DNA from: UMGS1958 sp045542415
GTDB taxonomy: Bacteria > Bacillota > Clostridia > UBA1381
Reading direction: 5' to 3'
DNA: 64,000 bases
Assembly (NCBI GenBank): GCA_045542415.1
Contig: JAZQKZ010000002.1
Location: forward strand, 124,001-188,000
The position numbers and the translations under genes were made by a program. This document shows positions 35,827 to 44,728 of this stretch, piece by piece. The notes under the pieces are model-generated. The model was not told the DNA's origin, did not search any database, and worked only from the letters and a program-made list of their open reading frames with translations. Position 1 is the stretch's first letter. Each line of letters begins with the position of its first letter.

Positions 35827-36237
35827 TTATACTGCTCTGTGACCGAGACCTATAGCTATATCGTTAAGATTCAATAAACCTATGGCAAAATAGAGGCAAA
35901 CGCTTATGTGAGAGCCCTGTCTTGCTATACCTATTTTTCCGCCGAGATTAAGTCCCGTACATCTGTCTATCATCTGACGCATTGCTTCGTGAGCCGCACC
36001 CGCAACAGCACCCTCCTCGGCGTGCGAATCAGCGATAAGTCCCTCTCTTTTTGCTGCCACAACAGCCCTTTCAAGAATCTTCGCAACTGCACTGTTGAAG
36101 TCACTGCCGAAATCAACCGCCACACTCTTAATTCCCTGTGCAGCAAGTTCTTTTTTTAGCTCATTTTCACTTGCACGGTCGTTTGTCAATGCCATTTTAA
36201 TTGCTGCTGCACATATTTCCTTACTACCTAACTCCAT
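35827..36237 (-). CDS. HutP-family RNA-binding regulator
   Basis: 136 residues matching the HutP family as found in Clostridia: a central AVDFGSDFNSAVAKILERAV, the signature SHAEEGAVAGAAHEAM, and a C-terminal GKIGIARQGSHISV with IAIGLGHRAV. Bacillus HutP binds mRNA with L-histidine and Mg2+ to antiterminate the hut operon. No histidine-utilisation genes are here. I chose the ATG at 36235-36237 after AAGGAG; an in-frame start 15 codons upstream lacks a site. It is next to aroH. Target and ligand are unknown. Confidence 0.78.
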   Translation of the reverse strand: MELGSKEICAAAIKMALTNDRASENELKKELAAQGIKSVAVDFGSDFNSAVAKILERAVVAAKREGLIADSHAEEGAVAGAAHEAMRQMIDRCTGLNLGGKIGIARQGSHISVCLYFAIGLLNLNDIAIGLGHRAV

Positions 36238-36296
36238 TGCTTTTCTCCTTATTTTTTTACCCGGAGCGAAACCGCTCCGCAACTGTTTTACTTATT

Positions 36297-37514
36297 TTAG
36301 TTACAGGCATTCATTCCTGCAAGATATCCGGTCGAAAATGCCGCCTGAAGATTAAAGCCTCCGGTGTAACCGTCAATATCTATAACCTCACCTGCAAAAT
36401 ACAGGCCCTTTACTATTTTTGATTCCATTGTGGATGGGTCAATTTCCGATACTTTTACACCGCCCGACGTAACAATAGCTTCCTCCACAGGTCTGAAGCC
36501 CTTTATTGTCAGCCTGAAATGCTTTAAGACATCAATCAGTGCCGCTCTTTCCTCTTTGGTGATTTCACACACTGCTTTATGCGGATCGATATTCGCCGTA
36601 TCTATAATCAGCGGTATCAGTGCTTTTGGCAAAAGTGCATCCAGACTGTTTATCAGATGCTTTTTCCCTGCCTTTTCAAAATCACGCATAATTCTTGTTT
36701 TCAACTGTCCCTCATCCAATGCCGGCTTAAGATCAATTTCTACACGATACTTCTGCCCTCTTTTCAGATGTGAGGACATTGACAGCACTATAGGTCCGGA
36801 TATACCAAAATGCGTGAACAGCATTTCACCGAAATCTTCATAATGCTTTTTACCCTTTTCATTAAGAGCCGTTATACGGACATTTTTGAGCGCAAGCCCC
36901 ATAATATCACGCACAAAGGTCTCTTCCGTTTCAAGCGGAACAAGCGACGGCCTTATTTCCGTTACTGTATGTCCCGCCTGACGTGCAAATTCGTATCCGT
37001 CACCAGTAGAGCCTGTTGTCGGATATGATTTTCCGCCCGTGCAGATAATTACTCTGTCTGCACTTATATCTCCCTTTCGGGTATGCACACCTTTTATCGC
37101 GTTATTTTCAATTATAAGTCCCGTAACCCTTGAGGTTACAAGCTCAACGTTAGGCTTTAATGCATATTTTTTTAAAGCCTCAACAACATCCGCCGCCCTA
37201 TCGCTGACCGGAAAAACTCTTCCGCCACGTTCAACCTTTGTTTTCGTACCGTGCGACTCAATAAGATTTATCACATCATCATTTGTGAATGTGTAAAGTG
37301 CACTGTATAAAAACTTAGGATTGGTCGGATACATTGTAATCATGTCCTCAATTTCTGCACTATTGGTTATATTACAGCGTCCCTTTCCGGTTATAAGAAG
37401 CTTTTTCCCTATCCTGTCATTACGCTCAATAAGTATAACCTTTTCCGCCAACTCAGCCGCCTTGCCTGCCGCAATCAACCCTGCCGCACCTGCACCTATT
37501 ACTATTACTTTCAT
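36297..37514 (-). CDS. HI0933/YhiN-family flavoprotein (NAD(P)/FAD-dependent oxidoreductase)
   Basis: 405-residue FAD protein. The dinucleotide-binding motif VIVIGAGAAGLIAAGKAAE is at the N-terminus. The family signature KGRCNITNSA, ICTGGKSYPTTGSTGDGY and the C-terminal GLYFAGEVIDIDGYTGGFNLQAAFSTG complete it. The exact reaction is not established for this family. The ATG at 37512-37514 overlaps the stop of the peptide-binding lipoprotein gene (ATGA) and follows GGAG. Confidence 0.92.
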   Translation of the reverse strand: MKVIVIGAGAAGLIAAGKAAELAEKVILIERNDRIGKKLLITGKGRCNITNSAEIEDMITMYPTNPKFLYSALYTFTNDDVINLIESHGTKTKVERGGRVFPVSDRAADVVEALKKYALKPNVELVTSRVTGLIIENNAIKGVHTRKGDISADRVIICTGGKSYPTTGSTGDGYEFARQAGHTVTEIRPSLVPLETEETFVRDIMGLALKNVRITALNEKGKKHYEDFGEMLFTHFGISGPIVLSMSSHLKRGQKYRVEIDLKPALDEGQLKTRIMRDFEKAGKKHLINSLDALLPKALIPLIIDTANIDPHKAVCEITKEERAALIDVLKHFRLTIKGFRPVEEAIVTSGGVKVSEIDPSTMESKIVKGLYFAGEVIDIDGYTGGFNLQAAFSTGYLAGMNACN

Positions 37515-39121
37515 TTTACTCTCCATGTATAGCTGTATCTGTAATCTGCACTTACCGACGGTTCAATCACATTCTTGATTTTCGTACCTGCTATCACGCA
37601 GCCTTTTGAATAATACAACGGAACAAAGGGAGCATCATTTACAAGCTCCTGACCAAGCTGAATAAACAAGGCTTTTCTTTGCTCAATGTCCCTTGTCATG
37701 CCGCACTGGGTTATAATTGTATTTACCGCAGCACTCGAATACGAAAAACAGTTTCCGTTACCCGTAAGCGGTGTTACGTCACCGTTGGCATTTAACGTAA
37801 CTTCACCTATAAATGCCTCATAATCGTGCGAATTAATTCTCGACAAATATATGTCATATGGCTGTTCCTCAAGCTCAACCGCCACACCGTAACGTTCCAT
37901 ATCAGCTTCTATATATTTTGCAATATCTACCTGCTTCGCATTATCGCTGTTTACCAGCAGCTCTATTTTAAGCTTTTCCGTTATACCGTCTTTTTCCCTT
38001 GTGAAGCCACGCTCCTTACTCTGCCAGCCGTCAGCCTCAAATTCATCATAAGCATTTTCATATTCAATTCCGAAGCTTTTTGATATATCATAGTACAGAT
38101 ATGAGCCGGGATTTATAGGTACATCAACCGCCACCCCTCTTGAATACAGTAGCTTTGAGGCTATTGCATCCTTATCAATAAGATATGCCATACCTCTTCT
38201 TGTTGCCGCCCCTCCCAAAACAGAGGTCCCGGTATTAAAACCTATATAGCACATTTTATCCGTAACATAGTCATAGACCGTTAAATTTCCGACCGGCATA
38301 CCGTTTTCTATTTCAACCGTACTGTCTGTCATAAGGTCAAATTCACTTGCCTCAAACATCAGATGATATTTCTCCAGATCAGGTGCCACCGTTACATATA
38401 CCGCATCAATCAACGGCCTACCGCCGTGATATATGTCATTTGCGATAAGCATATACTTATCTGTACTTACCTTTCCGTAAAATGAATACGGACCCGTTCC
38501 CATCGGTACTGTAGATGAGGTCATGGAGCTTTTATATTTCACAATGGGAAATGTCAGCAGTGACGTAAAATCAGGCACGCTTCTTCTTAAAACAAACCTT
38601 ATTACACTTGCGTTTAATGCACGATAGTCTGCCACATCCGCCAACAGCGACGTATAGCTTGTGTTACCGTTTAAAATCTGTTTTACCGTATAAGCTACGT
38701 CATATGCGTCCAGAGAGTCGCCATCCTGCCATTTAACCCCATCCTTGAGTGTTATTTCTATTGTTTTTCCGTCAGGACTGAGCCAATAATCGGCAGCAAG
38801 CACCGCCTCCGCACTGTGATCAGCCTTTATTTCATACAACGGCTCATACACAAACTCCATAGCCTCTTTTACCGTAGGTGAGGCTGTCAGTAACGGATTC
38901 CATGTATCAACACCGGTAACTCCTACACTGATTGTATTTGATATCTCAACGGTCTCTACACCGTTTTCTTCGACCACCTCTACCTGCGCGCTTTCCTCAG
39001 TATTCGCCAGACGCTCAAGTATCTTGTTGATATTCTCACCCATACCGCCCTCAGACGTACACGAGGTGAGCATTACGACAGCAAGCAAGACACTTGCCGT
39101 CTTAGTAATTATTCTCTTCAT
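37511..39121 (-). CDS. Oligopeptide-type ABC transporter substrate-binding lipoprotein
   Basis: 536 residues. The signal peptide with lipobox (LLAVVMLTSC) predicts a lipid-anchored extracellular protein. The SBP family 5 body shows WNPLLTASPTVKEAMEFVYEP, a YWLSPDGKTIEITLKDGVKWQDG block and later RRGMAYLIDKDAI. No permease or ATPase genes are adjacent, so it is an orphan binding protein, perhaps sharing a transporter. I chose the ATG at 39119-39121; a GTG lies three codons upstream. Confidence 0.9.
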   Translation of the reverse strand: MKRIITKTASVLLAVVMLTSCTSEGGMGENINKILERLANTEESAQVEVVEENGVETVEISNTISVGVTGVDTWNPLLTASPTVKEAMEFVYEPLYEIKADHSAEAVLAADYWLSPDGKTIEITLKDGVKWQDGDSLDAYDVAYTVKQILNGNTSYTSLLADVADYRALNASVIRFVLRRSVPDFTSLLTFPIVKYKSSMTSSTVPMGTGPYSFYGKVSTDKYMLIANDIYHGGRPLIDAVYVTVAPDLEKYHLMFEASEFDLMTDSTVEIENGMPVGNLTVYDYVTDKMCYIGFNTGTSVLGGAATRRGMAYLIDKDAIASKLLYSRGVAVDVPINPGSYLYYDISKSFGIEYENAYDEFEADGWQSKERGFTREKDGITEKLKIELLVNSDNAKQVDIAKYIEADMERYGVAVELEEQPYDIYLSRINSHDYEAFIGEVTLNANGDVTPLTGNGNCFSYSSAAVNTIITQCGMTRDIEQRKALFIQLGQELVNDAPFVPLYYSKGCVIAGTKIKNVIEPSVSADYRYSYTWRVK

Positions 39122-39134
39122 CCAAACCACCGTA

Positions 39135-39932
39135 TTACTTAATCAACTGCATAAATGCACACATATTTCCCCGTTTTCCGTTCGTTTTCCTATGCGAAAA
39201 CAGCAAATCACTGTTGCAGTAGGTGCATATTCCGCAGTCATCTATATTTACAACACCTGCTTCATTAAGCTGTTTCTTTATGGCCAACTGCATACTCACA
39301 TGATATTTTCCGTCATACATGCTTACCGTATCGCTGCCGAACTCATTTATAAAAATCTCCGCTACTTCATCGCCCACTTCAAAATGATCCGACTGAATTG
39401 ACGGTCCTATTGCTGCAATGATATTCTCAGGCTTACTTCCGTATTCCGCTTTCATTTTCTCAACAACCCGAACCGATATACGCTTCACAGTACCTCGCCA
39501 TCCGGAATGAGCAAGTGAAATGACTTTATTTACCGGGTCAAGAAAAAACACGGGCGTACAGTCTGCAAAGCTCGTAGCAAGTGCCACACCCTTTTCATCC
39601 GTAATAAGTGCATCCGCACTTTCATATGCGTTTTCTCTTATTATTCCGTTACCCTTGTCCTTTTCGCCCACACGCATCACAATATCCTCGTGAACCTGCT
39701 TGGACAGCACCGTATCACGGTAATCAATTCCCAACACACCGGTAATACGTCTATAGTTTTCAAAAACGTTTTCAGGAGAATCGTCACAATTCCATCTCAG
39801 ATTCATCGATGCATAGCAACCGCTGCTTACACCTCCCGTACGGGTAGAGAAGCCAACTTTGACAAAACCCGTATCTGCAAGTGTTGTCGGGATGTAGTAT
39901 TTAATTCCATTCTTTTCTTCAAGCCTGAACAC
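39135..39932 (-). CDS. pgeF: PgeF-type multicopper-oxidase-like (YfiH/YlmD) protein
   Basis: 265 residues of the laccase-domain family. The conserved Cys in SFADCTPVFFLDP and the His in SLAHSGWRGTVKRIS, plus an upstream segment VLSKQVHED, provide the metal site. Family members act as purine nucleoside phosphorylase/adenosine deaminase or remove misincorporated L-Ser from peptidoglycan precursors; which applies here is unclear. It lies between uvrC and the binding protein gene. Confidence 0.88.
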   Translation of the reverse strand: MFRLEEKNGIKYYIPTTLADTGFVKVGFSTRTGGVSSGCYASMNLRWNCDDSPENVFENYRRITGVLGIDYRDTVLSKQVHEDIVMRVGEKDKGNGIIRENAYESADALITDEKGVALATSFADCTPVFFLDPVNKVISLAHSGWRGTVKRISVRVVEKMKAEYGSKPENIIAAIGPSIQSDHFEVGDEVAEIFINEFGSDTVSMYDGKYHVSMQLAIKKQLNEAGVVNIDDCGICTYCNSDLLFSHRKTNGKRGNMCAFMQLIK

Positions 39933-39957
39933 AATTAACCCTCCCGATACTTATATT

Positions 39958-41826
39958 TTATTCGTTTCTTTTTCTGAACCATTCATAGACCGCCTCCGCT
40001 GCCTTTTGGTTCATTCCTTCCACCTCTGCCAGCTCACAGACCTCTGCTTCTTTTATTTTATCAACAGAACCGAATTTAGTCAATAGTTCTTTGCGTCTTT
40101 TTTCTCCAATTCCCGGAATTTCTTCCAATTCCGACCTAATTTGACCGTGCAGCTTTCTGTGATATTCTATCGCCGTATTATGAACCTCATCCTGAATATG
40201 GGTCAGTAGCTTGAACACTGCTCCGGTAGGATTAAGCTCTACTTCTCCTGCCGCACCAACCAGTCCGCGTGTTCTGTGTCTGTTGTCCTTTACCATTCCA
40301 AAACACGGAATATGCACATCTATCATTTCAAAAAGCTCACATATGGTGTTAAGATGTCCCTTACCTCCGTCAAGAAGAATCAGATCCGGCATAGGCAAAA
40401 ACGCTGCATCGTGACGGTTGAGCTTCCCCTGCTCAATCAGATATTCCTCCTCCTGACCGTGACGTATGCGTCTGTAGATCACCTCACGCATAGCCGCATA
40501 ATCATCGGCACCGTCAAAAGACTTAATTTTAAAACGACGATACTTACGCTTTGCACTTTTGCCGTTCTCAAAAACAACCATCGCTCCGACATTGTCCGAG
40601 CCCTGAATATTTGAGATGTCATACGCCTCTATACGTCTCGGAATTTCAGACAGCCCTGCCGCTTCCTTCAGCATCTCAAGAACTGTATTCTTTTCCTTTT
40701 CCTTAAGAACCTTAATCTTATGGTTATCAAGTGCCGTCTGTGCATTTTTATGAACCATATCCATCAGATGATGCTTTTCACCTCGTATGGGAGTAGAAAT
40801 AATCACCTTTTTATTTCTGATTGATCTGAGCCAGTTTTCAATCGGTTCCTTATCCGTAATCTCATACTGCGTAAGGATTTGCGGCGGTATGTATTCCGCA
40901 TCCTCATAAAACTGCTTAACAAAATCCGTAAGTATTTCCGCTTCAACGCTATTTTCCGTATTTCCTATCTTATAGCTCTCTCTGCCGATAATTTTTCCGC
41001 CTCGAACAAAAAACACCTCGCAAAACGCAATCAGCTCACCCTTTGCGATAGCTATCACGTCATAATCCGACTGCTTATCCGCATTTATAACCTTTTGCTT
41101 TGCTTCAATTTCCTGTATCGCTCTTATTTTATCCCTCAGCTGAGCCGCCTTTTCAAACTGCATATTTACAGACGCTTCTTTCATCTGAGCCGTCAGCTCC
41201 TTTATAAGACCGTCTGTTTTACCGTCAAGAAAACGGCATATATCAAAATATACCTGTCTGTATTCTTCCTTGCTTACCTTACCCGTACACGGTGCAAAGC
41301 AATTATTTATATGATGATTGAGACACGGTCGTCCCTTTCCTATATCATCAGGAAAACGCCTGTTACACTGCGGCGGCTTAAACAGACTGTGTATAATGTC
41401 TGTCGTATGCTTTATTGTACCCGGACCCACATACGGACCGTAATATTTCGCACCGTCCTTTTTCAGCTTCCGCACCGTCATCATTCTGGGATACGGTTCA
41501 TTTATGGTTATCTTGATATACGGATAATGCTTGTCGTCCTTTAAAAGAATGTTATATTTGGGTTTATATTTCTTTATAAGATTACATTCAAGTGCAAGTG
41601 CTTCATTTTCAGTGTCCGTTACTATATACTCAAAATATGCTATATGTGCAACCATTGCCAACACCTTTGGCGTATGATTTGCACTTTTCTGAAAATACTG
41701 ACGTACACGATTTTTTAATACCTTTGCCTTGCCTACATATATAACCTCGTTATTGCTGTTATGCATAAGATACACTCCGGGAGACGCCGGCAGATTTTTA
41801 AGTTCTGTTTCAAAATCAAATTCCAT
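39958..41826 (-). CDS. uvrC: Excinuclease ABC subunit C
   Basis: Makes the dual incisions in nucleotide excision repair. The GIY-YIG nuclease domain is N-terminal (SPGVYLMHNSNNEVIYVGKAK begins near residue 14, split here by one residue beyond 20). A UVR segment (NMQFEKAAQLRDKIRAI), the RNase H-like nuclease half (EAYDISNIQGSD) and C-terminal helix-hairpin-helix repeats (EIPGIGEKRRKELLTKFGS) follow; length 622 residues. Confidence 0.97.
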   Translation of the reverse strand: MEFDFETELKNLPASPGVYLMHNSNNEVIYVGKAKVLKNRVRQYFQKSANHTPKVLAMVAHIAYFEYIVTDTENEALALECNLIKKYKPKYNILLKDDKHYPYIKITINEPYPRMMTVRKLKKDGAKYYGPYVGPGTIKHTTDIIHSLFKPPQCNRRFPDDIGKGRPCLNHHINNCFAPCTGKVSKEEYRQVYFDICRFLDGKTDGLIKELTAQMKEASVNMQFEKAAQLRDKIRAIQEIEAKQKVINADKQSDYDVIAIAKGELIAFCEVFFVRGGKIIGRESYKIGNTENSVEAEILTDFVKQFYEDAEYIPPQILTQYEITDKEPIENWLRSIRNKKVIISTPIRGEKHHLMDMVHKNAQTALDNHKIKVLKEKEKNTVLEMLKEAAGLSEIPRRIEAYDISNIQGSDNVGAMVVFENGKSAKRKYRRFKIKSFDGADDYAAMREVIYRRIRHGQEEEYLIEQGKLNRHDAAFLPMPDLILLDGGKGHLNTICELFEMIDVHIPCFGMVKDNRHRTRGLVGAAGEVELNPTGAVFKLLTHIQDEVHNTAIEYHRKLHGQIRSELEEIPGIGEKRRKELLTKFGSVDKIKEAEVCELAEVEGMNQKAAEAVYEWFRKRNE

Positions 41827-41885
41827 TACAACCTCCCTGTTATCTCACCACAGCACCTGCGCAATACAAGCAAATGTCTTTATGT

Positions 41886-41945
41886 AAAAATAACTCTACA
41901 TCAGCACAGCATACTGCCATACCCTGTAGAGTTATCATTTCTTTT
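41886..41945 (-). terminator. Terminator after ptsH
   Basis: ATAACTCTACA (41890-41900) pairs with TGTAGAGTTAT (41935-41945), with a 34-base loop and an A tract that reads as T on the minus strand. It separates HPr from uvrC. Confidence 0.75.
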
Positions 41946-41956
41946 ACTTATCAAAA

Positions 41957-42220
41957 TTATTCTGAGAAGTTTGACTCAATAAGTGCAACAAGAGTGCTTA
42001 CTGCTTCCTCCTGGTCGCTGCCGTCTGCTACGATGTTAATCTTTGTACCCTTTACAATACCTAATGATAACACACCTAAAAGACTCTTTGCATTTACTCT
42101 TCTCTCGTCCTTTTCTACCCAGATTGATGACTTAAACTCATTTGCTCTCTGAATAAAGAAAGTAGCCGGTCTTGCATGTAAACCTACTGAATTCTGAACT
42201 GTGACTTCATTTGAAACCAT
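41957..42220 (-). CDS. ptsH: Phosphocarrier protein HPr
   Basis: 87-residue PTS phosphocarrier. The active His is in VGLHARPATFF and the regulatory Ser is in NAKSLLGVLSLG, the site used by HPr kinase in Gram-positives, so both energy coupling and catabolite control are possible. An extended open frame to 42337 is rejected: the ATG at 42218-42220 has AAGGGGG upstream and matches the family. It is alone, with its own promoter and terminator; ptsI is not adjacent. Confidence 0.94.
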   Translation of the reverse strand: MVSNEVTVQNSVGLHARPATFFIQRANEFKSSIWVEKDERRVNAKSLLGVLSLGIVKGTKINIVADGSDQEEAVSTLVALIESNFSE

Positions 42221-42281
42221 AATAAGTGCCCCCTTGTGCATTCTTGAAAATTCATATTGTTTAGTATAACTATCCGTATTT

Positions 42282-42354
42282 AAGCTACCCCTTATGTATC
42301 TGAGGGGATACTGTTTACATATATTATAGTACTTCAAAAACGCACTTTCGTCAA
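42282..42354 (-). promoter_or_regulatory. ptsH promoter and leader hairpin
   Basis: Minus-strand TTGACG (42349-42354), 17-base spacer and TACTAT (42326-42331, overlapping TATAAT). Just downstream, the leader has an ACCCCT/AGGGGA stem at about 42284-42307, ahead of a roughly 60-base run to the ATG. Confidence 0.65.
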
Positions 42355-42488
42355 TAGGTTTTCCCTAAAAAAATATTTTTTAGTTAGTTTTCCAAATTTA
42401 AAACTGTTTTATACTTCAAATTCGTTAAATTCGTCTATTGCATTTTCGGGAATTTATATACATGTTCTAATACCGCATACAAATAAAA

Positions 42489-43574
42489 TTATTCAGATAA
42501 TCCCTCGTTAAATTCTTCGTCAAGCTCAACAACCGACTTAGCTCCGCCCATATTGAGCGCACTTCTGACCTGAGCCTCTACCATATCGGTAAATTCGGGA
42601 TTTTCTACCATATATTTACGGACATTATCTCTTCCCTGTCCTATCTTTTCACCGTTATAGGAGAACCATGCTCCTGACTTCTTGATGATATCAAGATTAA
42701 CCGCAACCTCGATTATATCACTTTCTCTTGAAATACCCTGACCGTAGAGAATATCAAACTCAGCCTCTCTGAACGGCGGAGCAACCTTGTTCTTTACAAC
42801 CTTTACTCTTGTCTTATTACCAATAACCTCGGATCCATTCTTGATAGCCTCCTGACGTCTTACATCAAGACGAACCGATGCGAAAAACTTTAATGCTTTA
42901 CCACCCGGTGTAGTTTCCGGATTTCCGTACATGACGCCAACCTTTTCACGAAGCTGATTGATAAAGATTACAACTGTACCCGACTTTGAAATTACACCTG
43001 TAAGCTTTCTCAAAGCCTGAGACATGAGTCGTGCAAGAAGACCTACATGTGCATCTCCCATCTCGCCCTCAATTTCAGCCTTTGGAACAAGCGCTGCTAC
43101 CGAGTCGATAACAATTACATCAAGGGCACCGCTTCGTACAAGTGCTTCACAGATATCCAAGGCCTGCTCACCTGTATCCGGCTGTGCTACGATTAAGTTT
43201 TCAGTATCTACACCAAGCTTCTTTGCATACACCGGGTCAAGTGCATGCTCTGCATCAATAAATGCAGCCTCACCGCCCATCTTCTGAGCCTGTGCAACAA
43301 TGTGCAATGCAACTGTTGTTTTACCCGACGACTCCGGACCGTAGATTTCAATCACTCTGCCTCTGGGCATACCACCTACTCCCAAAGCCGTATCAAGATT
43401 GAGCGAACCCGTAGGAATCGCATCAACAGATGCAACATGTGTATCTCCAAGCTTCATGATTGAGCCGGTTCCGTATTCCTTTTCTATAACCTCAAACACT
43501 GCGTTCAGTGCTTTTTTCTTTTCTTCATCAGTCTTTCTCTCTACTGCCGGCTTTGATGTTTCCTTCTTTGCCAT
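42489..43574 (-). CDS. recA: Recombinase RecA
   Basis: Forms filaments on single-stranded DNA, drives homologous recombination and stimulates LexA self-cleavage. Walker A EIYGPESSGKTTVALHI, Walker B VIVIDSVAALVPKAEIEGE and loop L2 FINQLREKVGVMYGNPETTPG (partly quoted) are standard; length 361 residues. The ATG at 43572-43574 is chosen over a GTG four codons upstream. A LexA-type box and a strong promoter precede it. Confidence 0.98.
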   Translation of the reverse strand: MAKKETSKPAVERKTDEEKKKALNAVFEVIEKEYGTGSIMKLGDTHVASVDAIPTGSLNLDTALGVGGMPRGRVIEIYGPESSGKTTVALHIVAQAQKMGGEAAFIDAEHALDPVYAKKLGVDTENLIVAQPDTGEQALDICEALVRSGALDVIVIDSVAALVPKAEIEGEMGDAHVGLLARLMSQALRKLTGVISKSGTVVIFINQLREKVGVMYGNPETTPGGKALKFFASVRLDVRRQEAIKNGSEVIGNKTRVKVVKNKVAPPFREAEFDILYGQGISRESDIIEVAVNLDIIKKSGAWFSYNGEKIGQGRDNVRKYMVENPEFTDMVEAQVRSALNMGGAKSVVELDEEFNEGLSE

Positions 43575-43616
43575 TCCCTTTTCCACCTTTCATTTTTCGA
43601 ACATATGATTACATAT

Positions 43617-43630
43617 CGAACATTCGTTCT
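43617..43630 (-). promoter_or_regulatory. LexA (DinR) box of recA
   Basis: CGAACATTCGTTCT fits the Gram-positive SOS box CGAACNNNNGTTCG with one mismatch, keeping GAAC-N4-GTTC. It lies 13 bases after the -10. A second degenerate half-site, CGAACATATGATTA, is at 43598-43611. Confidence 0.85.
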
Positions 43631-43643
43631 TTAATTTAAGTTT

Positions 43644-43672
43644 ATTATACACTACTGCTCGCAAAAAATCAA
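43644..43672 (-). promoter_or_regulatory. recA promoter
   Basis: Minus-strand TTGATT (43667-43672), 17-base spacer ending in TG, and TATAAT (43644-43649). Confidence 0.85.
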
Positions 43673-43745
43673 GTACTTTTTTTAATTTTTTTTAATTTTT
43701 TTCGCATACTTTGCTATCTGTACCTTTTTTAAGACACTAAATTGA

Positions 43746-44207
43746 TTATTCAACCATTTCAAGAGCTTTTTTTATTGCCCATTCACAGCTTTGCATACGA
43801 ACGGAAGCCCGGTCACCATTAAAATGACAGCAGTTAACCTCTACATTGCCCTTCACACAAACACCAATACATACCGTTCCGACAGGCTTTTCCGGCGTTC
43901 CGCCGCCCGGACCCGCTATTCCCGTTATACCGATTCCTACATCCGCACCTGTGTGACGGCATATACCGGTACACATTTCATATGCAGTTTCTACGCTTAC
44001 TGCACCGAACTCTTCAAGTGTTGCTTCCTTTACATACAGCTCACGCATTTTAGCCTCGTTTGAATATGTTACAATACATTCATCTATCACCGCCGATGCT
44101 CCCGGAACATCCGTGAGCATAGCACTGAGCAGTCCGCCGGTACAGCTTTCTGCCGTAGATATGTGAAGCTTCTTTTCAATTAATGTTTCAATCAGTTTAT
44201 TTTTCAT
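43746..44207 (-). CDS. pncC: Nicotinamide-nucleotide amidase (CinA C-terminal domain)
   Basis: Deamidates NMN to NaMN in NAD salvage. This is the stand-alone C-terminal CinA domain: STAESCTGGLLSAMLTDVPGAS, then GITGIAGPGGGTPEKPVGTV (quoted parts 20 or fewer); length 153 residues. The N-terminal domain of full-length CinA is absent. It overlaps the phosphodiesterase gene by 4 bases and lies upstream of recA in the direction of transcription, matching the cinA-recA association. Confidence 0.92.
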   Translation of the reverse strand: MKNKLIETLIEKKLHISTAESCTGGLLSAMLTDVPGASAVIDECIVTYSNEAKMRELYVKEATLEEFGAVSVETAYEMCTGICRHTGADVGIGITGIAGPGGGTPEKPVGTVCIGVCVKGNVEVNCCHFNGDRASVRMQSCEWAIKKALEMVE

Positions 44208-44716
44208 AATACCCTCAATTCAAATTTCCCGTTTTCATAAATCATATAGCTATGGTCGCTTCCCTCTTTCGGAATCGACACCGAACCCGGATTCAGATAC
44301 ACAAAAGCACCCCTGTCCTCATTCGCCGGAACATGTGTATGCCCGTTCATCAGATAATCCCCCTTGCTCAGCTTTGGCGGATTATCGGGATTTATATTAT
44401 GTCCGTGCGTGATATAGAGCATTTTATTATCAAGATATATAACAGCATAATCGGCAAGAATCGGAAAATCCAATACCATCTGATCCACCTCAGTATCACA
44501 GTTTCCTCTTACACACAGCAAATGCTCCTTTACGCCGTTTAAAATCTCTATCACTTCTTTTGGAGCATAGCCCTCAGGCAAATCGTTCCTCGGTCCGTGA
44601 TAGAGCAAATCTCCCAACAGTACAAGCTTGTCCGGCTTTTCCTGCTCAAATTTTTCAATCAGCCTTTTCGCATACACGGCACTTCCATGTATATCAGACG
44701 CAAACATCAGCTTCAT
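44204..44716 (-). CDS. YfcE-type phosphodiesterase (calcineurin-like)
   Basis: 170-residue metallophosphoesterase of the YfcE/MJ0936 class. Metal motifs are FASDIHGS, LLGDLLYHGPRN, VRGNCD and THGHN with NGHTHVPA. The ATG at 44714-44716 follows GGAGG by 7 bases; a TTG two codons earlier is rejected. It is coupled to pncC. Such enzymes hydrolyse phosphodiesters in vitro; the physiological substrate is unknown. Confidence 0.9.
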   Translation of the reverse strand: MKLMFASDIHGSAVYAKRLIEKFEQEKPDKLVLLGDLLYHGPRNDLPEGYAPKEVIEILNGVKEHLLCVRGNCDTEVDQMVLDFPILADYAVIYLDNKMLYITHGHNINPDNPPKLSKGDYLMNGHTHVPANEDRGAFVYLNPGSVSIPKEGSDHSYMIYENGKFELRVL

Positions 44717-44728
44717 TTTCAAGCCTCC

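Noticed and set aside
40879..41544. 221-residue plus-strand frame
   Set aside because: Lies wholly antisense to uvrC, which is intact and well conserved; composition is not protein-like.
41957..42337. 126-residue extended form of HPr
   Set aside because: The first 39 residues overlap the leader and promoter; the internal ATG has the ribosome site and matches the family start.
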